Notes: generated by a model not told the origin, from the letters alone. A DNA stretch of 64,000 nucleotides from Vibrio algivorus (GCF_002218005.2 NZ_AP018678.1:620001-684000), one strand, 5' to 3'. Positions 32,291-40,956 are shown, counted from the stretch's first letter. Numbers and translations: made by a program.

Positions 32291-33181
32291 TTAGTTTTGA
32301 ACTAACCCCGCCAATTGATGCCAGTAGCCATTACATTGTTTACTATCGGTAATAATGCGCTTTTGGTTATCTTGATTGGCTTTAAAATCAGATAAGGTAG
32401 TTAAGGTTTCAATACCGAGAGGACTTAAACGTACCACATCAACCAATCCTTGCATGCTTTGCAAATCATTGCCTAGGTTATAACAATAGCCTGATTGAGT
32501 TTGGATGCCATTTAAGTTGAATACCTCTTGCCCTTCTTGGCTGCTTACTTGAATCCCTGTGGGGTATTTAATGCAGCAAGTTTCACAATCATCTTTGGCC
32601 TTATCCTCGGCGCGAGCAGTAAAGCAGCGAGCAGAGTAGGCTAAAGGTAAATATCCATAGCTGAACACTTCTACTTCAAATTGCTCACGAATACCGATTT
32701 GATCGCATTGTTCTAAGGTATTACTTAGCCAGTCACGAGATAATTCTACCGGCATACACCAGCGAATCATGCCTTGTTTGGCAAAAACTTTAAGTGTATG
32801 GGCATTATAAGCATTGACTGCAGCGCCAACCACAAAAGGTACCTTAGCTTCGTATGCCAGTTGAATAGCAGACACATCGTTAGCTTCAATCGCAAAATCA
32901 CCATTGTCGATGTATTTTTTCATTACATTGACTTCACTCGGTGCTTCTAATAAAGCCATGGTAGACAATACTACTTGTTTGCCCGATTGAGCTAAGTCTT
33001 TGGCTATTTCAAACCATTGCGCAGGCTTCATTTCACGACGTTTCGAGCACACAGCTTCGCCAAGGTAGATAATATCGGCTTGGCTATTTTTTGCTTGTTG
33101 ATAAAAGCTTTCCACGTTCGCTTTTGGCCAAAAATAAAGAATAGGGCCAAGTGAATACTGTAAGTCGTTTGCTTGAGTCAT
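32291..33181 (-). CDS. ubiV: O2-independent ubiquinone hydroxylation protein UbiV
   Basis: Partner of UbiU in the peptidase-U32-like Fe-S complex that hydroxylates ubiquinone precursors without oxygen. The 296-residue product has the U32 fold and four candidate cluster cysteines: Cys45 (GEAVCSKRRE), Cys186 (ARCFTAR), Cys199 and Cys203 in CETCCIKYP. This matches the spacing described for E. coli UbiV. It is 13 bases downstream of ubiU in one operon, divergent from ubiT. Its stop abuts a 17-bp tandem repeat. Confidence 0.95.
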   Translation of the reverse strand: MTQANDLQYSLGPILYFWPKANVESFYQQAKNSQADIIYLGEAVCSKRREMKPAQWFEIAKDLAQSGKQVVLSTMALLEAPSEVNVMKKYIDNGDFAIEANDVSAIQLAYEAKVPFVVGAAVNAYNAHTLKVFAKQGMIRWCMPVELSRDWLSNTLEQCDQIGIREQFEVEVFSYGYLPLAYSARCFTARAEDKAKDDCETCCIKYPTGIQVSSQEGQEVFNLNGIQTQSGYCYNLGNDLQSMQGLVDVVRLSPLGIETLTTLSDFKANQDNQKRIITDSKQCNGYWHQLAGLVQN

Positions 33182-33194
33182 TGTTTTGTCCTAT

Positions 33195-34208
33195 TTACTG
33201 CCATTTACGATGATAAGCACCGAGTGTGGTTTGTGTACCTTCGGATACATTAGCTAAGGTGGCATTCCATTGGGGTTCAACTTGATACGCTTCAGGGTTA
33301 GCAAGGTAGTGATCAATAGCAGAGCGCCAAGTGCGAGTAACTTGCTCTACATAAGCTGGACTGCGTTGACGCCCTTCAATTTTCACAGAAGCGACATTGG
33401 CAGCAAAAAGCTCAGGCAGCATTGATAATGTATTAAGACTCGTTGGTTCTTCTAGTACGTGGTAACGCTGATCTTCACCAGTAATATTGATATCAAAACG
33501 GCCTTTGCAAAGTGTTGGGTAGCCTGCATTTTCACCTTCGCCATAACGGTCGATAAGAATGTCATTAAGTCGAGACTCTAATCCATTCTGGGTTTCCTGC
33601 CAGCGAACATATTTAGCAGGGGAGCAAGCACCGACTGTATTTGGTGATTCACCCGTCAGATATGAGGATAAGTAACAACGGCCTTCCGCCATAATGCATA
33701 AGCTGCCAAACGCGAACACTTCTAGCTCAACACCTTGCGGGATATTACGTGAGAGTTGTTTTACTTGATGCATGGAAAGCACGCGAGGCAGCACTACACG
33801 TTTAACATTAAAGTTGTTGGCGTAGAAGTTGACGGCTGCGCTGTTGGTGGCTGAGGCTTGAACCGATAAGTGCAGTTCCATTTCTGGATATTTATTTGAG
33901 GCGTAGTCGAGTAAAGCTATGTCGGCAATAATGAGAGCATCGACACCAATATCGACCGCTTGATCGACTGCATTGGTCCAACGTTGAAAGCCATTTGGAT
34001 GAGCAAATGTGTTTAACGCGACATGAATTTTTTTATTATGGTCGTGTACGTATTGAACGGCTTTATCTAATTTTTTACCGTTAAAATTAAGGCCAGCAAA
34101 GTGACGAGCGTTGGTGTCATCTTTAAATCCAATGTAAACAGCATCAGCACCACAATCGATAGCTGTTTTGAGTGCAGGTAAATTACCAGCAGGGCAAAGT
34201 AGCTCCAT
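33195..34208 (-). CDS. ubiU: O2-independent ubiquinone hydroxylation protein UbiU
   Basis: U32-family protein that with UbiV forms a 4Fe-4S complex for anaerobic ubiquinone synthesis. The start at 34208 gives MELLCPAGNLPALKTAIDCGADAVYIG and 337 residues (E. coli 331), with AAGGG upstream; a start 12 codons earlier is in frame but unlikely. Candidate cluster ligands are Cys171 and Cys178 (SLCIMAEGRC), Cys195 (VGACSPAKY) and Cys234 (PTLCKGRFD), at the E. coli spacing. In E. coli the genes are activated by FNR in low oxygen; no convincing FNR box was found in the 196-base divergent gap. Confidence 0.96.
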   Translation of the reverse strand: MELLCPAGNLPALKTAIDCGADAVYIGFKDDTNARHFAGLNFNGKKLDKAVQYVHDHNKKIHVALNTFAHPNGFQRWTNAVDQAVDIGVDALIIADIALLDYASNKYPEMELHLSVQASATNSAAVNFYANNFNVKRVVLPRVLSMHQVKQLSRNIPQGVELEVFAFGSLCIMAEGRCYLSSYLTGESPNTVGACSPAKYVRWQETQNGLESRLNDILIDRYGEGENAGYPTLCKGRFDINITGEDQRYHVLEEPTSLNTLSMLPELFAANVASVKIEGRQRSPAYVEQVTRTWRSAIDHYLANPEAYQVEPQWNATLANVSEGTQTTLGAYHRKWQ

Positions 34209-34404
34209 CCTTTTTTCCCTTATAAATTGTAGAATGGGCGTCATTTTATGGGATCTATCACCATGAGAATTGATGTGAGGCAGGTTTCAGTCCAATATCT
34301 CTACCCATAAAGTGGTTTTTTTATAAAAATGTGAGGTTTTTTGATTCAACACAGGTATGTCATTTAACATTTATGTAAAGTGGAATATTTTATATGGAGG
34401 TATT

Positions 34405-34917
34405 ATGTTCTCACTTTTTCGTACTCAAGCGGTGGCTAATGCTGCGTCGTTACTCTCTATTCCTAGTAAACTCATTCCGCAATCAATCCATAATAAAGTG
34501 CTATTGGAAGGGCTAAAGCGTGTTTTTCATGAAGCGTTAGAAGATGGTGATTTTGAGTTCCTGCAAGATCGTTGGTTAAAGGTTTCGATTAATGATATCG
34601 GCCTAAGTTGGATGATCAGTTTTGATGATGGTAATTTGATTGTGTCAGATAAACCTCAACAGCAAGATGTTAGTTTTTCTGGTTGCTTGAATGACATGGT
34701 TTTGATTGCTGGCCGCAAAGAAGATCCCGATACATTATTCTTTCAACGTCGTCTAAAAATTGAAGGGGATACAGAGCTTGGGCTAGAAGTTAAGAATTTA
34801 ATGGACAGCTTAGACTTAGATTCACTACCTAAGCCAGTCACTCAAACTATGCAGAAATTAGCGAGCTTTGTTCAGCAAGGCTTGGTTGAGCAACCACTAC
34901 AAACTTCAGTCGCTTAA
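34405..34917 (+). CDS. ubiT: Ubiquinone anaerobic biosynthesis accessory factor UbiT (SCP2 domain)
   Basis: Lipid-binding SCP2-domain protein, the anaerobic counterpart of UbiJ, thought to hold the hydrophobic quinone intermediates. The ATG at 34405 follows ATGGAGG and gives 170 residues; an upstream start at 34357 lacks a ribosome site. The SCP2 region spans about 35-140 with WLKVSINDIGLSWMISFDDG and the LKIEGDTELGLEVKNLMDSLD signature. It is divergent from ubiU-ubiV and followed by yhbS, as yhbT-yhbS in E. coli. Confidence 0.95.
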   Translation: MFSLFRTQAVANAASLLSIPSKLIPQSIHNKVLLEGLKRVFHEALEDGDFEFLQDRWLKVSINDIGLSWMISFDDGNLIVSDKPQQQDVSFSGCLNDMVLIAGRKEDPDTLFFQRRLKIEGDTELGLEVKNLMDSLDLDSLPKPVTQTMQKLASFVQQGLVEQPLQTSVA

Positions 34918-35035
34918 ACCAGAATAAATGTCTGCTTTTTGAGTTGGCCCACAATAGATATGAGAAAAGTGAGAATGATGGCGTGATTCGGTATAGAATT
35001 CACTCCCTTATTTTACAACCATAATGAGAGACACC

Positions 35036-35548
35036 ATGCAAATTCGTACCGAAGCTCCGGCTGATATTTTAACGATAGATGCATTATTGAAAGCCGCTTT
35101 TCCAACGTCAGCAGAAGCGAAATTAGTTCGTGCCTTACGTGAAAATAGCCGTTTTACACTTTCGTTAGTTGCCTGTAGTGATGAAGGTGAAGTTATTGGC
35201 CATGCTCTATTTACGCCAGTGACTGTTGATGGTGAAGATTATGGTTGGCAAGGGTTAGCGCCCGTTGCGATAAAAGAATCTTACCGAGGTCAAGGTATTG
35301 CAGAAAAGTTAATCCGCTCTGGTTTTGATTCATTACTTGAATTTGGGTATTCAGCTTGTGTGGTACTCGGCGAACCTAACTACTATTCGCGCTTTGGTTT
35401 TAAAGATGCGGAATTATTTGGTTTAACTTCCATTTATAATCAAATGCCGGAATTTACCTCAGGTGCATTTCAAGTCATCGCATTAGATGATAATGCTTTA
35501 GAAGGTAAGTCTGGCTTGGTAGAATATAGCCCTGAGTTCCAAGGTTAG
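35036..35548 (+). CDS. yhbS: GNAT N-acetyltransferase, YhbS family
   Basis: Predicted acetyl-CoA-dependent N-acetyltransferase. The GNAT core is visible: beta strands with VIGHALFTPVTV, the LAPVAIKESYRGQGIAEKLIRSGFD motif A with the Q/RxxGxG pyrophosphate loop (YRGQGIA), and the VVLGEPNYYSRFGF segment found in YhbS. The 170-residue form starts at 35036; an ATG 12 bases upstream is also in frame. The substrate is unknown. It lies between ubiT and holD, the first of which is its E. coli neighbour. Confidence 0.85.
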   Translation: MQIRTEAPADILTIDALLKAAFPTSAEAKLVRALRENSRFTLSLVACSDEGEVIGHALFTPVTVDGEDYGWQGLAPVAIKESYRGQGIAEKLIRSGFDSLLEFGYSACVVLGEPNYYSRFGFKDAELFGLTSIYNQMPEFTSGAFQVIALDDNALEGKSGLVEYSPEFQG

Positions 35549-35555
35549 TAATATC

Positions 35556-36011
35556 ATGCTTGACGATTCCAATTTAGAGCTACACCAACCAGAATTACGC
35601 CAACAAAGCTATTTAAAGGAAATGGGTATTTCAACCTTTGAAGTAGCTCATCCAGATAAGCTAGAAGGTTATCAATCCCCTGGTATTATCCTACCAAATG
35701 ACTGCGTTTTATTGCTGGTAGCAGAATCTTGTCCGCAAGGTGAAGATGCTACGTTGTTCATTAAAGTCTTAGCTAGTATGAAATTGCAGCCTGAGCAAGC
35801 ATTACATTTAACTCCCGGGCAATTAACCCAACTGCAACAGCATAATCTCAAGTGGGTGTGGTTTGCCGGATGTGATGGTTCGCTCTCAAACAATGACCAT
35901 TTACCTCAATGGCAATTATTGAAGCTGCTGCATTCTCCTGCACTCAGTACGATTCATGGCAATACTCAAAATCGCCGAGATCTTTGGCAGCAGATTTGTT
36001 CTTATGACTGA
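35556..36011 (+). CDS. holD: DNA polymerase III psi subunit HolD
   Basis: Links the chi subunit (and thus SSB) to the clamp loader. The 151-residue product resembles E. coli HolD (137 aa): QSYLKEMGISTFEVAHPDKLEG at the start corresponds to the LQQLGI segment, LHLTPGQLTQL is the family core, and it ends LWQQICSYD. The family is poorly conserved, so synteny matters: it overlaps rimI by eight bases, the same holD-rimI pair as in E. coli. It starts 7 bases after yhbS. Confidence 0.9.
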   Translation: MLDDSNLELHQPELRQQSYLKEMGISTFEVAHPDKLEGYQSPGIILPNDCVLLLVAESCPQGEDATLFIKVLASMKLQPEQALHLTPGQLTQLQQHNLKWVWFAGCDGSLSNNDHLPQWQLLKLLHSPALSTIHGNTQNRRDLWQQICSYD

Positions 36012-36501
36012 TAACCTCCGTATTACACCACTACAAACTGAGCACCTAGATGCCGTCTGGCAGATTGAGAAAGTGGCTCATAGCCATCCTTGGTCTGAAT
36101 CTATGATCCGCGACTTATCTCATCAAAATTCAGCTAACTCAAGTAAGTATCAATTTGCCTTGTGGGCTGGTGAACAATTGGTGGGCTATCTGTATAGCCA
36201 AAATATTGTTGGTGAAGTGACATTACTGACCATTGCGGTAGATCCTAGACAGCAAGGTAAAGGCTATGGACGGGCATTGATTGAGCATTTAATCGAACAT
36301 AGTGAAAATGCCAATGCCGAGAGTCTTTGGTTGGAAGTTCGAGAAAGTAATCGTGGCGCGTATCATTTGTATGAGTCGCTTGGTTTTAATGAAATTGATC
36401 GTCGTGTTAACTACTACCCTGCAACAAAGAGCAGTAATGGTAAAGAAGATGCGATTATCATGAATTTAATCTTGGATGATGATTTTAATCCCTTCGCTTA
36501 A
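36004..36501 (+). CDS. rimI: Ribosomal protein S18-alanine N-acetyltransferase RimI
   Basis: GNAT enzyme that acetylates the N-terminal alanine of S18. The start at 36004 overlaps the end of holD and gives MTDNLRITPLQTEHLDAVW and 165 residues. Motif A is LLTIAVDPRQQGKGYGRALIEHLI, motif B WLEVRESNRGAYHLYESLGFNEIDRRVNYYP, typical of RimI. A start at 35956 would overlap holD by 56 bases and was rejected. The C-terminus is slightly longer than in E. coli (148 aa). Confidence 0.95.
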   Translation: MTDNLRITPLQTEHLDAVWQIEKVAHSHPWSESMIRDLSHQNSANSSKYQFALWAGEQLVGYLYSQNIVGEVTLLTIAVDPRQQGKGYGRALIEHLIEHSENANAESLWLEVRESNRGAYHLYESLGFNEIDRRVNYYPATKSSNGKEDAIIMNLILDDDFNPFA

Positions 36502-36559
36502 TCATACTCATGTAACTTCAAGGTGTGAATTCTTTATCTTGAAGCCTCTTGGGGATGAT
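36501..36559. repeat. Degenerate short copy of the MITE-like element
   Basis: ATCATACTCATGTAACTTCA at the left and ATCTTGAAGCCTCTTGGGGA at the right are decayed versions of the element ends, with almost no interior. It begins on the last base of the rimI stop codon. The remainder of the gap to prfC shows no gene. Confidence 0.6.
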
Positions 36560-36715
36560 CATTAAAAGGTTAAGCCGAAACTATAATGAGTTTGGGCTTT
36601 CAACTAGAGTTATCACAAATTTTGCGTATAATTCGCCCATCTCACATTTGTGACTCATTATTTATTTTGCTGCGCGAATGCAGCGATAAGCTAAACAGTT
36701 TATAAGGTTTCCTTC

Positions 36716-38296
36716 ATGCCATTCCTTTCAGAAGTTAGTAAGCGTCGTACGTTTGCGATCATCTCTCACCCGGATGCGGGTAAAACGACCATTACTGAAA
36801 AAGTATTGTTATTTGGAAACGCTTTGCAAAAAGCCGGTACGGTTAAAGGTCGTGGTTCAAACCAGCATGCCAAATCTGACTGGATGGAAATGGAAAAAGA
36901 ACGTGGTATTTCGGTAACCACTTCTGTAATGCAATTTCCATACAACGACTGTCTAGTAAACTTACTGGATACTCCTGGACACGAAGATTTCTCGGAAGAT
37001 ACTTACCGCACGTTAACCGCGGTGGATTCTTGTTTGATGGTTATCGATGCGGCAAAAGGTGTCGAAGACCGTACTCGTAAATTGATGGAAGTGACTCGTT
37101 TACGTGATACGCCAATTGTTACCTTCATGAACAAATGTGACCGTGATACTCGTGATCCAATGGATTTACTTGATGAAGTGGAAAGCGAATTAAAAATGGC
37201 TTGTGCACCAGTTTCTTGGCCGATTGGTAGCGGTAAAGAATTTAAAGGCGTGTACCATATTCACCGTGATGAAACGATTCTTTACGCTACAGGCCAAGGT
37301 CACACCATTCAAGAAGTGCGTACCATTAAAGGTCTAGATAATCCTGATCTTGATTCGGCGATTGGCGGCGAAGTCGCTGAGCAATTGCGTGAAGATTTAG
37401 AGCTTGTGATTGGTGCAGCACATGAATTTGATCATGAGCTATTTCTAAAAGGCGAATTAACGCCAGTATTCTTCGGTACAGCATTAGGTAACTTTGGTGT
37501 GGATCACATGCTAACAGGTTTAACCGAATGGGCTCCGGCACCACTTGCTCGTGAAGCGAATGAGCGTACTGTAGAAGCAAAAGAAGAAAAGTTCTCAGGC
37601 TTTGTATTTAAGATTCAGGCAAACATGGATCCTAAACACCGTGACCGTATTGCCTTCATGCGTATCGTATCGGGTACTTATACTCAGGGCATGAAAATGA
37701 ACCATGTTCGTACCGGTAAAATGGTCAACATTTCTGATGCGGTAACCTTTATGGCGGGTGACCGTTCGCGTGCTGAACATGCTTATGCTGGTGATATTAT
37801 TGGTTTGCACAATCACGGTACAATTCAGATTGGTGATACTTTCACTCAAGGTGAATCGTTGAAGTTTGCGGGTATCCCTAACTTTGCGCCAGAATTATTC
37901 CGTCGTATTCGTCTACGTGATCCGCTAAAACAAAAGCAATTGCTAAAAGGTTTAGTTCAGCTTTCTGAAGAAGGTGCGGTACAGGTATTCCGACCATTGC
38001 AAAACAATGATCTGATTGTTGGCGCGGTGGGTGTGCTGCAGTTTGACGTCGTTGTTGCACGTTTAAAATCGGAGTACAACGTTGAAGCGATTTATGAAAG
38101 TGTAAACGTGGCAACGGCTCGTTGGGTTGAATGCGATGATGAGAAGAAACTTGATGAATTTAAACGTAAGAATCAAACTAACTTAGCGCTGGATGGCGGT
38201 GATAATTTATCTTACGTTGCACCGACGATGGTTAACTTAAACTTGGCTAAAGAACGCTTCCCAGATATTGAGTTCCGTGCAACACGTGAGCACTAA
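36716..38296 (+). CDS. prfC: Peptide chain release factor 3 (RF3)
   Basis: Translational GTPase that recycles RF1 and RF2 after peptide release. The 526-residue product has G1 SHPDAGKT near 17-24, the switch II DTPGHEDFSEDTYRTL, NKCDRD, and the RF3-specific domains II and III through VAPTMVNLNLAKERFPDIEF near the C-terminus. E. coli RF3 has 529 residues. The sequence SEDTYRTLTAVDSCLMVIDAAKGVE distinguishes it from EF-G. It is a single gene with its own terminator at 38329. Confidence 0.98.
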   Translation: MPFLSEVSKRRTFAIISHPDAGKTTITEKVLLFGNALQKAGTVKGRGSNQHAKSDWMEMEKERGISVTTSVMQFPYNDCLVNLLDTPGHEDFSEDTYRTLTAVDSCLMVIDAAKGVEDRTRKLMEVTRLRDTPIVTFMNKCDRDTRDPMDLLDEVESELKMACAPVSWPIGSGKEFKGVYHIHRDETILYATGQGHTIQEVRTIKGLDNPDLDSAIGGEVAEQLREDLELVIGAAHEFDHELFLKGELTPVFFGTALGNFGVDHMLTGLTEWAPAPLAREANERTVEAKEEKFSGFVFKIQANMDPKHRDRIAFMRIVSGTYTQGMKMNHVRTGKMVNISDAVTFMAGDRSRAEHAYAGDIIGLHNHGTIQIGDTFTQGESLKFAGIPNFAPELFRRIRLRDPLKQKQLLKGLVQLSEEGAVQVFRPLQNNDLIVGAVGVLQFDVVVARLKSEYNVEAIYESVNVATARWVECDDEKKLDEFKRKNQTNLALDGGDNLSYVAPTMVNLNLAKERFPDIEFRATREH

Positions 38297-38300
38297 TCTT

Positions 38301-38322
38301 TATCCTCAAGTAACTTCAAGTA
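38301..38322. repeat. Solo end of the MITE-like element after prfC
   Basis: TATCCTCAAGTAACTTCAAG resembles the left end TATACCCAAGTAACTTCAAG. It lies 4 bases after the prfC stop. No right end is seen. Confidence 0.5.
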
Positions 38323-38328
38323 ATAATG

Positions 38329-38357
38329 AAAAGGGTTAGCTAAATGCCAACCCTTTT
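38329..38357 (+). terminator. Terminator of prfC
   Basis: AAAAGGGTTAGC and GCCAACCCTTTT form a 12-position stem with one A-C mismatch around TAAAT. The tail is weak (GCTTTAATTGTTT). Confidence 0.75.
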
Positions 38358-38370
38358 GCTTTAATTGTTT

Positions 38371-38398
38371 CGTGTTTCGTGTTTCGTGTTTCGTGTTT
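38371..38398. repeat. Heptamer array of four CGTGTTT units
   Basis: Four perfect CGTGTTT copies (CACGAAA on the other strand) lie directly before the ribosome site GGAGAGAG of the small gene at 38409. The unit fits the CWCGMAA pattern of arrays elsewhere. Confidence 0.85.
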
Positions 38399-38408
38399 GG
38401 AGAGAGAG

Positions 38409-38564
38409 ATGTTATTGGCAAAATTAAAACATTGGCTAGCGCGCTATGATGCATGGTGCAAAGAACTTGGTTTAACGCCAGAGCATAAACGTAGTTGCTG
38501 TGCTTATCGACCTGATCCTACACATACTACAAAACCGAGCGATAAAAACGATTTTAATGCCTAA
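38409..38564 (+). CDS. Small DUF5363-type protein
   Basis: A 51-residue protein starting at the ATG at 38409 after GGAGAGAGAG. It contains WLARYDAWCKELGLTPEHKRSCCAYRPDP, which I recall from the DUF5363 family of small vibrio proteins. No function is known. The pattern is one amphipathic helix and a Cys-Cys pair with a proline-rich tail; there is no signal peptide or membrane segment. Its last eight bases overlap the start of the TatD-family gene, suggesting coupled translation. A longer reading from 38379 would start inside the heptamer array. The family name is from memory. Confidence 0.75.
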   Translation: MLLAKLKHWLARYDAWCKELGLTPEHKRSCCAYRPDPTHTTKPSDKNDFNA

Positions 38565-39354
38565 TTACAACTTTATAGATACTCACTGCCATTTCGACTT
38601 CCCTGTTTTTTCAGATATCAATCAAGAATTATTAAAGGCACAACTGGCAGGCGTTAGTAAAATTATCATTCCTGCGACTCAGCAATCAGGCTGGGAACAC
38701 TTACAGTCTCTGTCAGCTAAACATATTTCACTTTATTATTCTCTAGGTTTGCATCCTTATTTTCTAGAGCAGCACAATGAATCGTCGCTTGAGAAACTTG
38801 ATGCCGCTTTAGCTCAAAGTTCTAAACAATGCGTAGCAGTAGGAGAGTGCGGATTAGATTTTATGCTCGATATTCCACTGTTAACCGAACAGAATGTACA
38901 AAAGCAATATCTGTTATTTGATGGCCAGCTACAGCTTGCTATTAAATACGGCCTTCCACTTATTATCCATGCACGTAAATCTCACGATAAGATCCTGCAA
39001 CGCTTACGCAATAATCCACAGCAAAAAGGTGGTGTCATTCACGCTTTTTCGGGAAGTTATCAGCAAGCATTGGAATATGTGAAATTAGGCTTCTATATTG
39101 GAGTGGGCGGGGTAATCACTTACCAACGGGCGAATAAAACTCGCCAGGCGATTGCTCAGTTACCACTAAACAGTTTAGTGCTTGAAACTGATGCACCAGA
39201 TATGCCAATTTCTGGCTATCAAGGTCAACCGAATCACCCTGCGTATTTGTTGGACATATTTGACTCATTATGCGTATTACGTAAAGAGCAAAAATCGGAA
39301 ATTGCCAAGCAACTTTGGTATAACAGTTGCCAGTTATTTCAAATAGAGCAATAA
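38557..39354 (+). CDS. yjjV: TatD-family metal-dependent hydrolase, YjjV type
   Basis: Amidohydrolase-fold enzyme; the TatD family has 3'-5' exonuclease activity, but the YjjV substrate is not established. The ATG at 38557 gives 265 residues beginning MPNYNFIDTHCHFDF, with the metal-binding HCH pair. Other conserved points are GECGLDF, PLIIHARKSHDKIL, GGVIHAFSGSYQQALEY and LETDAPDM. E. coli YjjV has 259 residues. An upstream start at 38500 lies inside the small gene and was rejected. It is translationally coupled to the DUF5363 gene. Confidence 0.92.
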   Translation: MPNYNFIDTHCHFDFPVFSDINQELLKAQLAGVSKIIIPATQQSGWEHLQSLSAKHISLYYSLGLHPYFLEQHNESSLEKLDAALAQSSKQCVAVGECGLDFMLDIPLLTEQNVQKQYLLFDGQLQLAIKYGLPLIIHARKSHDKILQRLRNNPQQKGGVIHAFSGSYQQALEYVKLGFYIGVGGVITYQRANKTRQAIAQLPLNSLVLETDAPDMPISGYQGQPNHPAYLLDIFDSLCVLRKEQKSEIAKQLWYNSCQLFQIEQ

Positions 39355-39368
39355 ATTTGATGAATGCA

Positions 39369-39428
39369 AGGCAACCGTTTGCTTTGTTGTCAATATGAAA
39401 AAAGCAAACGTTTGGTGATGTAGATCAC
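39369..39428 (+). promoter_or_regulatory. nupC operators: two LacI-type boxes and a CRP site
   Basis: AGGCAACCGTTTGCTT (39369-39384) and AAGCAAACGTTTGGTG (39402-39417) match 13 and 12 of 16 positions of the PurR/CytR-type box ACGCAAACGTTTGCGT; their centres are 33 bases apart. GTGA-N6-TCAC at 39415-39428 is a CRP-like site overlapping the second box. CytR plus CRP control of nucleoside genes is established in E. coli and vibrios. Assignment to CytR rather than PurR is inference. Confidence 0.6.
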
Positions 39429-39502
39429 GCGATATTATGTTTTTCATTTAATTTTCATGAATAAGTGTGACTTTGGTATTACTTTGTTACGTATTGTCAG
39501 AG

Positions 39503-39508
39503 TATAAT
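39503..39508 (+). promoter_or_regulatory. -10 element of the nupC promoter
   Basis: A perfect TATAAT lies 62 bases before the nupC start, with only a weak -35 (TTACTT region). The expected transcription start near 39515 puts the CRP site at about -93, a class I spacing. Confidence 0.55.
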
Positions 39509-39570
39509 CGCCTTCGCTTTTTCGAGCTCCACTTTAAATAACTCACTTAAGAATAAGGAAGCCATATACC

Positions 39571-40824
39571 ATGAGCCTGGTTATGAGCATTGTTGGCATG
39601 TTTGTACTGATTGCAATTGCAGTACTTCTTTCTGACAACCGCAAAGCAATTAATTTAAGAACCGTAGGTGGCGCATTTGCCATCCAATTCCTACTTGGCG
39701 CATTCGTACTGTATGTACCATGGGGTAAAGATGTATTGAGCGCTATGACTAATGGCGTTCAGTATGTAATAGACTTTGGTAACGAAGGTATCGGGTTCCT
39801 TTTTGGTAACTTAGTGAACTTCTCTGTTGAGGGTGTTGGTTTCATCTTCGCATTTAAAGTACTACCGACTATCATTTTCTTCTCTGCGCTTATTTCAGTA
39901 CTTTACTATGTTGGCATTATGCAATTTGTCATCAAGGTATTAGGTGGTGGATTACAAAAAGCGCTGGGTACTTCTCGTGCAGAATCAATGTCTGCAACGG
40001 CTAACATCTTTGTTGGTCAAACAGAAGCACCATTAGTCGTTCGTCCATTTGTACCTAAAATGACTAAGTCTGAGCTATTTGCCGTAATGTGTGGTGGTTT
40101 AGCTTCTGTTGCTGGTGGCGTAATGGCAGGTTATGCTGCAATGGGTGTTCCTCTTGAGTATTTAATTGCGGCATCATTTATGGCTGCACCTGGTGGCCTA
40201 CTGTTCGCTAAGTTAATTAAGCCAGAAACGGGTGAGCCTATCGATCAACTTGACGATATCGAACAAGCTGATGAAGATAAGCCAGCTAACGTTATCGATG
40301 CAGCAGCAAACGGCGCATCATCTGGTTTACAGCTTGCGTTAAATGTAGGTGCAATGCTATTGGCTTTCGTTGGCCTAATTGCATTGGTTAACGGCGCTCT
40401 TGGTGGTATTGGTAACTGGTTTGGTATGCCTGAATTAAGCATGGAGCTTATCCTTGGTTACCTATTTGCTCCATTAGCATGGTTAATCGGTGTTCCTTGG
40501 TCTGAAGCAACTATAGCCGGTACTTTCATCGGCCAAAAAACTATTTTGAATGAATTTGTTGCTTACTCTAACTTTGCTCCTTACTTAGCAGAAGGCGCAC
40601 AAGTTGTATTGTCTGAGAAGACTAAAGCAATCATCTCATTTGCTCTATGTGGTTTTGCTAACCTTTCTTCAATTGCGATTCTTTTAGGTGGTCTTGGTGG
40701 TCTAGCACCAGCCCGTCGTTCTGAGATTGCAAGTATGGGTATGAAGGCAATTGCCGCAGGTACGTTATCTAACTTAATGGCAGCAACGATTGCAGGTTTC
40801 TTCTTAACTCTATCAGCAATGTAA
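39571..40824 (+). CDS. nupC: Nucleoside permease NupC (concentrative nucleoside transporter)
   Basis: Cation-coupled inner-membrane importer of nucleosides. The 417-residue product has about ten membrane helices. CNT family signatures include GGGLQKALGTSRAESMSATANIFVGQTEAPLVVRPF near the middle, GYAAMGVPLEYLIAASFMAAPGG, and the late GTFIGQKTILNEFVAY and FALCGFANLSSIAILLGGLGGLAP. It supplies substrates for the deo genes just downstream, which have similar operators. Ribosome site AAGGAAG. It ends at a strong terminator. Confidence 0.96.
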   Translation: MSLVMSIVGMFVLIAIAVLLSDNRKAINLRTVGGAFAIQFLLGAFVLYVPWGKDVLSAMTNGVQYVIDFGNEGIGFLFGNLVNFSVEGVGFIFAFKVLPTIIFFSALISVLYYVGIMQFVIKVLGGGLQKALGTSRAESMSATANIFVGQTEAPLVVRPFVPKMTKSELFAVMCGGLASVAGGVMAGYAAMGVPLEYLIAASFMAAPGGLLFAKLIKPETGEPIDQLDDIEQADEDKPANVIDAAANGASSGLQLALNVGAMLLAFVGLIALVNGALGGIGNWFGMPELSMELILGYLFAPLAWLIGVPWSEATIAGTFIGQKTILNEFVAYSNFAPYLAEGAQVVLSEKTKAIISFALCGFANLSSIAILLGGLGGLAPARRSEIASMGMKAIAAGTLSNLMAATIAGFFLTLSAM

Positions 40825-40863
40825 GTTAAGGTTTTTTATATAGACGCCATTAATATGTAATGT

Positions 40864-40895
40864 AAAGCCGTAGCATTAACTTGCTACGGCTTTTT
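40864..40895 (+). terminator. Terminator of nupC
   Basis: AAAGCCGTAGCA, loop TTAACT and TGCTACGGCTTT form a 12-bp perfect stem with a T-run. Confidence 0.93.
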
Positions 40896-40956
40896 GCGTC
40901 TAAGTACCACTGGTTAAAGTCACAATTTTTTAAATGGGAATTAAGGCTTTTTGAGA

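Noticed and set aside
34209..34404. FNR box in the ubiU-ubiT divergent region
   Set aside because: Half-sites such as TTGAT near 34340 are present but no TTGAT-N4-ATCAA was found.
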